A DNA stretch of 64,000 nt from NCBI GenBank assembly GCA_038087015.1, contig JASBNA010000012.1:558001-622000 (forward strand). Direction: 5' to 3'. The notes beneath the pieces are model-generated. The model was not told the origin of the DNA. It searched no databases and was given only the letters and a program-made list of their open reading frames with translations. Both the position numbers and the translations under genes were made by a program. Source of the stretch: Cerrena zonata (taxonomy: Eukaryota > Basidiomycota > Agaricomycetes > Polyporales > Cerrenaceae). Positions 46,997 to 57,091 of the stretch are shown here, one piece after another. The stretch's first letter is position 1, and each line of letters opens with the position of its first letter.

Positions 46997-47769
46997 ATGT
47001 TCGCAAGCACTGTCCTCAAGTTTTTCGCGGTTGCCGTTGCTGCAAGCGTAGCCTTGGCTATTCCCGTACGTTACGGATGTATACGTTGTTGCAATATGAT
47101 GGACACTAACCATGCCTGTGTAGACACCCAACGAGAAAGTAAGCATGATCGTGAAGATATATGTGAGCTGACCCGCCTCAATGCCATATTACTGCCACTA
47201 GCGCGGCACCACCGTCGACGAATGTAACCTTTACAAAGTAAGCGTAGTCGCGATGGTGTATAGCATGTGGTGCTGATTTTATATCACCAGCGTGGTACCA
47301 CCGTTGACGAATGCAATCTTTACAAAGTAAGTATCATCGTGGTGATATACTAGTGACCCACCTCAATGCTATATTACTGCCACTAGCGCGGTACCACTGT
47401 CGACGAATGTAACCTTTACAAAGTAAGCACAATATTATTACGGTAAGATATATAGGATATCATCATGCTGAACTCACACTACCAGCGCGGTACCACCGTC
47501 GACGAATGTAACCTTTACAAGGTAAGCATATTCGTGGTTATATAGCATGTTAAAATGCTAATTCAACGTCACCAGCGTGGTACCACCGTCGATGAATGTA
47601 ACCTTTACAAAGTAAGCATTATTGATGATATATAGGAACTGACCCACCTCAACGCCATATTATTGTCATTAGCGCGGTACCACCGTCGATGAATGTAACC
47701 TCTACAAAGTAAGCGTAATCATGATACTCAAGTTATTCATCAAAGTATTCACCAATTCATATCCAGTAA
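46997..47769 (+). CDS. Secreted Kex2-type repeat-peptide precursor (dikaritin/KEP-like RiPP)
   Basis: Exon 1 (46,997-47,065) is a 23-residue signal peptide, MFASTVLKFFAVAVAASVAL plus AIP. Exon 2 (47,124-47,138) is TPNEK. Then six 36-nt exons (47,202-47,237; 47,291-47,326; 47,387-47,422; 47,486-47,521; 47,576-47,611; 47,673-47,708) each encode exactly RGTTVDECNLYK. All junctions are phase 0, so every joint forms Lys-Arg, a Kex2 site. The predicted core after Kex2 and Kex1 trimming is GTTVDECNLY, with one Cys and one Tyr. Simplest 3' end: an intron 47,709-47,766 followed directly by TAA at 47,767-47,769. A read-through or different terminal exon extending to about 47,957 is possible. Among the repeats, nine third-codon positions vary, all synonymous. 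The UstYa-like neighbour supports a cyclic peptide product. No metabolite is known to me. Confidence 0.82.
47202..47708 (+). repeat. Tandem exon-intron repeat array (six units of about 89-99 bp)
   Basis: Unit start spacing is 89, 96, 99, 90 and 97 bp. Introns fall into two kinds. Those ending ATTACTGCCACTAG or close variants precede units 1, 3 and 6. Those ending in CACCAG/TACCAG precede units 2, 4 and 5. The mixture suggests that growth involved multi-unit duplications and later shuffling. Confidence 0.8.
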
Positions 47770-48553
47770 GACCCCTCCATCAACGATTACTGTCGAGTAG
47801 CCAAAGTAAGATTGGTTTGAACGGTGTTGATCAGATTAACCCACCAATGATATTCCGCAGTGCCTACACCGTCGATGGATTACAACCACGGGATAACTGC
47901 GTAGGTGTTCAGGTGGGTTTATTAATCTTGCTAGGTTATGGTGTGAATGTCGAATAACCGAATCTCGTAGCGTCTCTGCTGTGGTTATGTGTATACGAAT
48001 CGACGAGGACCTTTGTAGTATATGTAGTGTCCAATGGATCACTTATACGCTTCTCTGACTCCTATACATCATGCATCATGACTCATAGTCACTGAGCTGT
48101 CGGAAGCAAGCCGCATGATCTACTTATGAGATCAGTAAAAAAATTACAATGATCGTCAGCAAGGAACATCTGCATACCTTTTGCTCAACCTCCAAGTTTT
48201 TCACCGAGCACGGGTGATCATTTATCGAAGGAAAGGGCATGACGCCGGGGAGCTCTGAGTATCTCAGTCTCCTACTCAGATGAGCAACCGTACTTGGCAA
48301 TGGGCTCCTTGCACTGTGTCGTTAATATTTCTAGAAACCTAGTATATAGCGAAATGAATCCAACGTGATATTTTGTGTCAGGACACTATTAGCGGAATTG
48401 AGAAAGTGTGAAGAAATTTGACCGTCCGTGTTATTGAACGATAACAAGGGGCGTACCGTACGTCAGGATATTTTGTTCTTAACACTTGGTAATACAAGGG
48501 GAAGCGATGGATACAATATAGGGCAAATAATACCCATAGATACACGTCAAACA
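47770..48553. other. 3' flank of the precursor with one decayed repeat
   Basis: At 47,856-47,905 the sequence CGCAGTGCCTACACCGTCGA, followed by a degenerate remainder, resembles a repeat exon (R-x-x-TVD) that has lost its downstream match (GLQPRDNC instead of ECNLYK). The remainder is non-coding as far as can be seen. Confidence 0.45.
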
Positions 48554-49722
48554 CTATGACAGCGGAGTACGTTCAACAGGAGGTACTCGGAAACTCGACT
48601 TGTCCTGCATCGAGTCTAGAAATTTCGGAATCGTATTTTTGTGAGAATGATTTGGGGGACGTGAGACGAGAACTACGCACCATTGTTTGATTTGTACTCC
48701 ATTTGAGTTGTTGGTGGGAGGTTTAGTGCTCTGCGTATCGTAGCACTAAACATATCCAGATATCAGTTAGCATCCTTGTCATCTAGGAGAGAAGATATCA
48801 TAGGAACACACCTAATCCTATCCTTCGTCTTCGCATCCCCATCAATCTTATTCCACACCGTAATAATATCTTCACTCTGCCTCACACTAATCGTACACCC
48901 ACAGATTTCCGGCCACTCATCATTCGGATCCACACTCTCCTTCCCGTCTTTCAATTCTCTACCCTCTGCAACATCGTCAAATTGATCTCCGACAATGGCG
49001 AGCACAAGGTCTTCCCACAGTCGATCTGCGACGCCTTTCTTTAAACGGATGATCCACTTTCCGCCACTGAGGTTTAGAGGATCTTCCCAGACGGGTCGAC
49101 GGATGCCAGAGTGGAACAGGAGGTAGTCGGTGGTGGGGAGGAGACTGGAGGGTGGATGGAGATGTGTCCAGAGGGACCAAAATGATTCGACCTATAAGTC
49201 AGGCGGAACATTATAATATTAGGGTCGTTTGGACGAGGACAACGGTGAAGATGGACGCACGGAGCTGAAAGCAGATATCTTTTTGATACCTTCTTCATAG
49301 TTTGTAATTTTATTCCCCGGAGCGCGGTGTTGTCTGAACCAAAACACCCAACTACATCCGAACAAAGCGAAAACAGGAACAAGGATGGTCGTCCGACCGC
49401 AGGTCAATGGAATTCGAATATCAAAGTACAAGCATTTTACGAACATACGTATTCTTTAAAGGATGTACAGAAGCACCGTTCACCGAGCCTCCACCAACGA
49501 CACCCGTCTTTTCTTTTGCATTTGATTTTTCGTCCGATGAGAACTTGTTGAAAGGGAGGTAGAGAAATGTCTTGAGGGGACCCTAGCAGCTTTATGTGGC
49601 GTTGGGGGGTTCGGTGTAGTCGGTGTTTGGGGAGTCGCGGTTGTAGCGGAAGAAGTACCTGTTCCTGGGGCAGAATTGGCGAGGAAGCGGGATTGAGAGT
49701 GATTAGAAAAGTAACCAGCCAT
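48554..49722 (-). CDS. Eukaryotic initiation factor 4E family cap-binding protein
   Basis: Binds the mRNA 5' cap. The N-terminus MAGYFSNHSQSRFLANSAPG is Pro/Thr-rich. The core reads VHPLKNT, WVFWFRQHRAPGNKITNYEE, GIKKISAFSSVESFWSLWTH, LPTTDYLLFHSGIRRPVWED, GGKWIIRLKKGVADRLWEDL, VLAIVGDQFDD, EICGCTISVRQSEDIITVWN. All cap-stacking and phosphate-contact blocks are present (Trp in WVFWF, WED, K-W-I-I-R). An extended loop sits after QFDD. C-terminal exons give IRRALNLPPTTQMEYKSNN and end at 48,554. The splice between the N-terminal exon and the HPLKNT exon is poor: a 38-nt intron with donor GTCCCC is the only frame-keeping one I found. Class I versus 4EHP-like is not settled. Confidence 0.85.
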
Positions 49723-50017
49723 CGGTTGTGTTCGGTTTTATTTGATACAAAAGGAATTGATCTCTTAGTGAGATGGTTTTTGGGGGTCGATGAAGCAGAA
49801 TATAAGTATGTGTTAAGCTTAGAGGAGATAGATAGCAAATATGTCGGGAATGGTCGAGTTGGGAGGAGGAAAAGGGATGGATGCAGCGCCTGCAGGGGTG
49901 CATCACCAACGACAAATTCAGACTTTGGTGCTTACCCGACTTGCTCCTTTCCGTCAACGTTCACGACACAGTCTCGAAAACCTGTACTCTCTTTCCTTTT
50001 CGACTCTCTTCTATGCC

Positions 50018-51223
50018 ATGAAACTCACTTTGCGACCGGAATGGCGTCTCAGACCGTTGTCTTCGTTTCTCGGCTTTCTCGATCTGAAGACAGGTGTAAC
50101 TTGTGCTCTGCTCTTTGCTGTGCGTGTCTTCCGCAACTTGACATTTGTGATATTAGTGTTATGAACTAACATAAATACTACTTATATAGCTCCTTAACAA
50201 GGTAGCCGGAGTCTATGGCCTTATAGCAGTTCTGACAGGTGCAGGTGGCTCCGCAGCCCAACTCAGTCTCTACTTCTATTCCGTACTCGGACTCATAGCT
50301 CTGGCGTGGGGTCTACGAGCAACTACGCAAGAAGATCCAAGACATACGCTCTACTTTGCTCACGTATTCTTCGCCGATCACGTCATATCTACCGCATGGT
50401 TGGTGTTCTTCGCTGTAGTCTGGTGGATCTACACACCTCACGATGGTCGTAACCAAGCAAACTCGCCTGCCCAACAAGAAATGGCAAAGACTGCTATTGG
50501 TGTGCCTCATAATATGACTGAAGAGGAACGTAGTCTCGCTGCAATGACACTATGGAATCATGAGAAGAGCACGGCCACGATCGTCATAGTCCTCGGCTGG
50601 GTTTCCAAAGTGAGTTTTCTGTAAACTCTATATTCATGTTACTGATACATTGTTGCGATATATAGTTCTACTTTGCAGCACTACTCTATTCATACGCCAT
50701 TCACCTCCGCAAAGGTTCATACCGCTCCCTCTCCACAACTCGTCAACCCCTCCCAACACACTACCAACCCGTCGCCTCTTCAGCCCTCCCTGACGAAGCC
50801 GACATCGAAGCCGAAGACTATTACCGTCTTCCCGCCACCCCACTCTCCAGCACAACACCTAACCAATCCCATTCCCGATCAGGTTCCTACTCGAATCCAC
50901 ATAACGTTCGAACACACATTCGTTCAGGATCCGCTGGTGGATCCTCTGTGGGCAGTTTCGCAGATTTCGTCAGTGCCCCTGGAAGAGGGTCTAGGAGACC
51001 CGCTGTTACTGGCCGGAAATCTAATTTGAATCCGGCGAGTGGGAAGAGCGCGAATGGGGATGCGGATTTGGATGAGGTGTTGTTTGACGAAGATGAGGCT
51101 GCGAGTAATTTGGCGAGTACGATGAGTGCGAGTCGAAGTGCCAGTGGAGGGAGTGGAAGTGATGAAGAGAGGGGAGTTGGAGGAAGTAGTCATGGACGAC
51201 GGCAGAGTCGTACAAGATTGTAG
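50018..51223 (+). CDS. KEI1: Kei1-type inositolphosphorylceramide synthase regulatory subunit
   Basis: Golgi membrane partner of the IPC synthase catalytic subunit Aur1. Reads MKLTLRPEWRLRPLSSFLGF, LDLKTGVTCALLFALLNKVA, GVYGLIAVLTGAGGSAAQLS, LYFYSVLGLIALAWGL, then ADHVISTAWLVFFAVVWWIY and TPHDGRNQANS. The last helix, TATIVIVLGWVSKFYFAALL, precedes SYAIHLRKGSY. The LDLKTGV and PHDGR blocks are family hallmarks. Four hydrophobic segments, then a long Ser/acidic cytosolic tail. Three exons. Divergent from eIF4E, with about 300 bp between start codons. Confidence 0.88.
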
Positions 51224-51987
51224 TACGAGGTTATTATTTTGTCACCTTTTCTCTTTCTCTCTGCGTTCGTGTGTCTTGTGTGGACTTGATCATAATTCCC
51301 GCCCGTTCGCTGCAATTCCTCCTCTGTCATTGGCATTTTATTTCGTGTTCTGTTGTTTAGGTATATCTTCACATTATTCAATCTACTATTTCCGAAGACT
51401 CTGTTTTGGCAGTGACACTGATGTCATAATCCATTCGTTTGTTCTATTTATTGCTCACGAACGTGTGCCATGCAGGTACGCGTTTCGGCGCATGTTGACT
51501 AGCTTTGAACGGGTATATGTGAGCGTGTAAATGTATTTTGCACGGTGCATGGTCTCTACATGGGGATTGTCCAATGTGTACGTGGTTCATGGTACGAATG
51601 CTCAAGTGCCAGGTAAGCACGGTCAAAGATGACGAGGTAGAAATTAGAAATGTGTTAAAGGGGGAATTTGCAAAAGGGGAAACACATCGAGTAAAATGTT
51701 ACATCGTCAATGAAGGAAGAAAGGGTAAGTTCGCACTCCGCGGAGAAAGACAGGCACAGAAGAAAAAAGGTAACGACAGAAAAGAAGTCAAGAAGTAGAG
51801 AAGAATCAAGCTTGGGAGGTCAAAAGCCAAGCGCGAATACGTCCAAAAGTAAGAAATAGGCCTGTCTCCCACAAGTATGCAAAAGAGCACACACAAGTTT
51901 CAGCGGAAGCATAGAAATATAGAAATAAATATTACAAATCCTTCCTACCGTCTACTGTTATCTCTTCGACTCACATCCTTTCTACCT
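51224..51987. other. Convergent intergenic region
   Basis: 3' flanks of KEI1 and of the transporter. Short frames on both strands, none with family-like sequence. Confidence 0.4.
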
Positions 51988-53945
51988 TCACGCACCGACA
52001 GCAATCCCCGCTCTTGCAACGCTCCCCATACGTTTCCGCCCATGTCCATGAGGAACATGTGAGCCCTGAGCAGCATGACCAGCCCCAATCGTCGCCCTTC
52101 GACCCTTATCCCCGGTAAGCATCTTCTCTGACCCCGCTAATAGACCATGATGGTCGCGATGTTCTTGACCTTCTAGTTCCGGACTCGAGGGTGGTGAGGC
52201 CGTATCGGAAGGAGGGGGAGATGGATACGAGTCAATGGGTGATGTCGTTGATCCTGGGATATCGGGTTTTGCTGAAATCACTTGAGAAACGGCGGGATGA
52301 TGCGGGTGCGATGTATGTGAACCGTAAGTATTGGTCTGAACTTGAAGGTTAGGTTGGACGTGTGGGTGAGTCTGGGAGTATGTTGGTGTTTGACGGGGAG
52401 GCGGAAGTCTTGTTGTGTGCGACACCATTGGCTGAGGCACATGAGAGTGGTGCAGGGTCGAGTTTGCCCGTGGCCTTGAGTAAATCGACGGGGTTGGAAT
52501 TCCCGTACTCTGGACAGAGACCTTGACCTTCTCCTCAGTCTCGCTCTCAACTTCACTCCTCGTAATCGGCAACATCCCCTCTCGTGCATTCTCCACCCTC
52601 CTAACCTTCTTCTCTCCCTTCTCGACATCCCCCTTAGCTCCATGATAACACCACAAGCCAACAAAAGTCAATCCGATTCCTAAACCTTGAATCAAATGGA
52701 CATGTTGTCTGAACCAAACAACGGCAATACAAATGACGGCAACGCGCTTAATGAGCGATGCGATGCTGTATGTGACGGGGGACGTCTGAGCAAGGAGGAC
52801 AAATGCCAAGACGTTCTGTAAGAAATGGACGGTACCATTAATGAAAAAGTTCATGAGAGTGGAGAAAGCGGGGTGGGAATGGTGATCATCGACATGTTTG
52901 TGCGTGTGGCTCATTAAAGAGGGAAGGTCACTGTATATCCAGATGGGGACCATTAAAAGGAACGCCATGCTGCTGCTGTAGAAGAGGAGGTTGACCTTGT
53001 CGAGTTTGTGACCAGTGTTACTAGAGTTCGAGTTGGAAGGCATGATCTTCTTGAAGAAGATATTGGACGTGACAAAGACGATAGCGGAACCGAAGGCGCA
53101 GAGGAGACCGATGGCGTTTGACGCGGACATGTCAAAGCTGCAGGCGAGCATGACACCGAGAGTGAGGGGAAGCAGAGAGAAGTATGTCTTTGTCGAATAG
53201 CTCACACCAAACAGCAGGGCGTAGGCGGCGACGGTGAATAACGGCGAAAGGGCCTGGGTATGAGAGGATTAGGTTGCCTGAGACATTACTTTGACATCGA
53301 TACGAGACTGACCTTGATGGTATGCACGGTACTGACGGGTATCCTGGATATAGCCATACTTGAAAAGATATGGCCGCCGACTTGAAAGAATCCCATTGGA
53401 AGGGTGCTCTGGAGTATCGCTTTCGTCGGTTTCCGCATGGTGGAAAAACGAACAAGTGGGCTCATGAAGAGCAAGCAATAGGCTGCTACGAAGCCGAATT
53501 GTACGAATGTGAGAGTGACGGGGTAGCGGAACTTGTTAAGAATGACTTTTCCAGTGTTGGACGAGAGTGCTGAAGACATGTACCAGAGACTGCATAGGAG
53601 TACGAACCGGACAGTATCCCCTGAAACCACAGAACTCGACGAAGAGCTTGTCGTCAGTCCACCATGTCTCGAATTGAAAAGGCCCTCGGAAAGGTTCATC
53701 CGGCGCATGAAATTCCTCCTGAGATGGGTCAATCGACGAATGGCGGGAGCGATGGGCGAAGTGGGGTCGACATCAAGCCAGGAACGGCGTTTCTCATGAT
53801 CGCGGTAATTGAGAGGCAGAGTACGCTGTTCTGCCAGCCAGCTGGCATCCGTCGGGCCATGGGTCTTTTCGTCGTGAGCGTCGTACACAGACCACCCTCT
53901 CGACCCTGGCTGTGGGCGTGAGTACGGAGTGTGTGTCGGATTCAT
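51988..53945 (-). CDS. Triose-phosphate/sugar-phosphate transporter family (DMT) protein
   Basis: Two exons joined near 53,205-53,290. The N-terminal 120 residues are hydrophilic. The first helix is VRFVLLCSLWYMSSALSSNT, followed by GKVILNKFRYPVTLTFVQFG, as in TPT family members. Later come LPMGFFQVGGHIFSSMAISR, IPVSTVHTIKALSPLFTVAA, VMLACSFDMSASNAIGLLCA and PVTYSIASLIKRVAVICIAV. PVSTVHTIKALSP and SVTYSIASLIKR are close to the yeast Sly41 class. The cytosolic tail of about 150 residues is Pro/His/Ser-rich. Start taken at MNPTHTPYS (53,945). Substrate not predictable. Confidence 0.82.
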
Positions 53946-54847
53946 GGATATCAAGCGAGAGTGAAGATATTAGCGGGTCCTTATGAGTAAATCTAGACGG
54001 CGATAGTATGCATCCAAGGTTGTCAGGGATGTTATGCACAACGACTTGGACGGTGAAGATAGCGGAAAGAGGCAGCCAGTCGTTGTCAACGGCGATTGCA
54101 AGCAGTTGCAAGCGCTATTGCTGTGCTCCGTATATTGCAATAGATTGCAATAATCCCGATCGTTAACAGCCTTTCCTAAGGACCAGGTTGGACCCCTCTG
54201 GACGAAGATAAAGGCGTGGTGGTGGTCGAAACGAAAGAAGACAAGAGCGGACGAAGGGCGAAACTATAGATTTAAAACGGTGGAAAGGGGGGCCTAGATT
54301 TTCAAGTAATAAAATTTCGAGTACCTCGTCTATGAATTAAAAGTCACAAATAAATTTAAGGTACCTAGTACTTTGCTCCTGGTTATGCATACAATATAGT
54401 ACTACGTCGTGTACTTCACGATACATACTTGCGAACTAGAAATACTCTTTATATATTCAGTTGCAAATCATTTGTATTACACTCTAAACAAGAGTTAGGC
54501 GCTCGAAGACATTATTGAATACTGAGGTTGAAGAATTCGACTCAGATGTATGTACGGATGTCGCATATATATGGTGTTCATAGACTTCTATGTTTCTTTA
54601 TCCCCCTACAATTTTTCAGGAGAGGGTTTGCACGGTTTGTTTATTGATAATAATATTCTTCCAAACGATAACATATGATGAAGCGCCAATTACGTCATCC
54701 CGTCTGTCATTTCCACCGTGACGGCTTCCACCATCTCGACCGTATTGCATTCTGTTTCCTGTTCCAGCTGTACAGTAAAAACGATATTTCCCTTGGCTAA
54801 GGCAGCAGTATCATCCTTCGACTCAATACGCCACCGCCCACCTCACA
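53946..54847. other. Intergenic; right arm of the duplication begins near 54,715
   Basis: Upstream of the transporter gene, then AT-rich DNA without genes. From about 54,715 it is homologous to the flank upstream of EMC5 copy 1 (reverse complement of about 33,060-33,190), including the shared frame LHSVSCSSCTVKT. Confidence 0.5.
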
Positions 54848-55420
54848 ATGTTTGGAAATGTCCTCATCCTAGTGGCATCCATCGCCATTCTACATGGTAC
54901 GTAGCACAGATCGAACCATGAATTGAAACGGAATGAATACTTGTCTTCACAGCTGCGTACTCCACTTATGAACGTGAGCGACAATCCTGCAAGTGTTACT
55001 TCATAATGGCTTAACTCATGCACTTCCATCTAGACCTATCACACTTGAAAGCATTAGGACGACCCGAAGGCTCACTACCATCCGACGTGAGTATTTTTGA
55101 CTAGTCTTTCTTTGAATATACCCTCACTATAGTCGTTTTACGCCTAGATCGTCGCGGAAGCATTGATTGCCCTTGTTTTTGGAATTATTGGTGCATCAAT
55201 ACGAACACCGGAATTGAGGGAGATTACGTGGAGAAGCGAGATGAAGCGAAGGTATGTTCCTCAATTTTTCAGCATCTCCTCAATCATAGCCTCTGACTAG
55301 TTTTGAAATTCACCCTATCATAGAGCAAAGGAAGAGTCAGATCCACGTCTCTCGTTTCAACTTTTTGCGCAGAGAGCAGGTATTTTGTCACAAGTGTCAA
55401 CGATACCCGAAAAGTCATGA
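54848..55420 (+). CDS. EMC5: EMC5/MMGT family ER membrane protein complex subunit, copy 2
   Basis: Exons 54,848-54,896, 54,953-54,973, 55,034-55,086, 55,148-55,251 and 55,324-55,420 sum to 107 codons plus stop. They read MFGNVLILVASIAILHAAYS, TYEHLSHLKALGRPEG, IVAEALIALVFGIIGASIRT, PELREITWRSEMKRR and EESDPRLSFQLFAQRAGIL, ending IPEKS. SHLKALGRPEGSLP and DPRLSF are the conserved EMC5 features. The residues EITW match the wider family better than GTTW of copy 1, so copy 2 may be the ancestral or better preserved one. Two hydrophobic helices span the first and fourth exons. Confidence 0.87.
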
Positions 55421-55787
55421 TCCTGTGTGCTTCATGTTCTTATCGAACTACCGCTTTCTATATAACCATGGATTTATTTTATTGTACTTGGATATACACG
55501 TTCCATTCGTTTTCAGCTCGATTGAGCGGTGTCTTGATCACTCTCGAGACCCAGGCTGAATTCAAAAGCAATTTATACTCGGCGAACAGCCGGAGAAAGA
55601 GTAGTCAAATCCATGTAGTACTGGATGCTCGCGTTCACGATCAAGGCGAACACTCCAACACTCTGCTTGCTACTGGAACCGAATGCAGCTTTATTGTCAC
55701 CATACTTGTAACTGCGAATAATAGATCGCAATACAGTCGACAAGTATCTTTATATTCGACACGATCGTATACTTATATGATCCTGGT

Positions 55788-56763
55788 TTATAATATTGCT
55801 GTTGGTATGTACCCACGAGCTTGCGGCCATGGCATAACAACCTCCTTGGATCGAGGTAGCCTATTCAAAATGGCACAGCGCATCTGAAAATCACTTGGTT
55901 CCTCGAAATCTTCCTCGACCATATCATCCCAATGTGACAAGTCCAGATTACTCCCCACATCTTCTATGCTCGTAGACTTGTCGAGTTTGCTGAAGCCCAT
56001 GGTGACATAGAATTGTGACCAGTACCCCATAAGTCGGTGGAGACTGGACTGATACTGGATGTATGACTTGGTGGCTGTGACTTTGCGCATCCTATTCAGT
56101 ACGCCACCCTTCACGGCACCACAAATGCTGGGAGTGACATTGATCCACTCCGTGCAAGGATAACGAGGCCTGAGCTTCCCATTCTCATAGCAGTAGCAGA
56201 TCCAAAATAAAACCCAACAGAATGACTCGAGATCGTGACGATAGAGCCTAGGGACCCTGTCTTGCTGCCCAACTTCTGTCAAGAGCTCCAAAGACATGAA
56301 TGTCATTGTCCCTGTGTAATCAACCCCATGTAGAGGATCGGTTGCGTCTTTATCAACAATGGTAGCGACATCAAAGTCGGTGAGAACACCATCTTCGCTG
56401 ATAGGGTTCACCATGAGGTTCGAAATGGAGATGTCGCCGTGCCGTACACCAAGGAACCATAATAGTGCATGACCTGAAGGGTGGCATGGTTAAAGTTGAT
56501 CGTACTACTAGAATGTATACATAGTATATTCAAAACTTACATCGAATGGTTTGCAGAAAAGGCTTGCAAAATCGTTCTCCGGAAAATGTTGTGATCGGCA
56601 CGGGAATGTCGAAGATCACTGCCCGTACAGTTTGAGTATTCTCCACTCTTTTATGTAAATCCGGTGTGATCAGAGTCAGCGACTCCTGTACTGGCATCTG
56701 GAGCCCACAGATTCCAACTTCGGTTTGCTGCTGCTGCTGCCTTTCAGTGCAGCATATTGCCAT
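55788..56763 (-). CDS. Short FunK1 kinase (hinge plus C-lobe)
   Basis: Exon 1 (from 56,763) starts MAICCTERQQQQQTEVGICG, with the hinge AVIFDIPVPITTFSG. Exon 2 reads HALLWFLGVRHGDISISNLM, VLTDFDVATIVDKDATDPLH, GTMTFMSLELLTEVGQQDRV and YRHDLESFCWVLFW, ending VVMPWPQARGYIPTAIL. The loop Asn is kept and the frame is open, about 300 residues. Its C-terminal third is almost the same as that of the broken copy at 31-32 kb, and its first half resembles the copy at 37.1 kb. Lacks the N-lobe. Confidence 0.62.
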
Positions 56764-56789
56764 GGTTTATGGATACCCTGTGAGATCTG

Positions 56790-57045
56790 AAGTCAAGTGC
56801 TTCAATCGCGTGTTACTATGTATGTGGTCACCTCTGGGTCCAGTTTTTTTTGCGAAGAATTGGAGCTGGGAAGACGGGGAATTCGAAGAATTCGTGCCAT
56901 AAATGTAATCTTGACGCAACGTTGTTCTGTCGTGGTGGGCAATCGGCATCAATATCATCCTATGTAGTACACTCGAAAGTGCTGCAGACCTCAACCCCAA
57001 GCGACTTTGAGAATCATAGATTACGCCTTAGCGCTCCTGTATAAT
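56790..57045 (-). repeat. Conserved spacer module, right copy
   Basis: Reverse complement counterpart of 35,582-35,835. The homology to the left arm continues to about 57,091 and stops there. Confidence 0.6.
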
Positions 57046-57091
57046 AATTCTTTCGTTTGCCCCTCCTGCCGGTTCCAACGTAACCACATCC

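Noticed and set aside
47202..47708. CRISPR-like array
   Set aside because: Regular repeats with spacers, but the repeats are in-frame exons with GT-AG borders in a eukaryotic genome.
46997..47769. Repeat precursor as a mating pheromone (alpha-factor type)
   Set aside because: Basidiomycete pheromones are CaaX lipopeptides; this one has no CaaX end, and the partner gene is a UstYa-type oxidase. Not fully excluded, but less likely.
52278..52664. 128-codon Arg-rich minus frame
   Set aside because: Shadow of the transporter's low-complexity tail in another frame.
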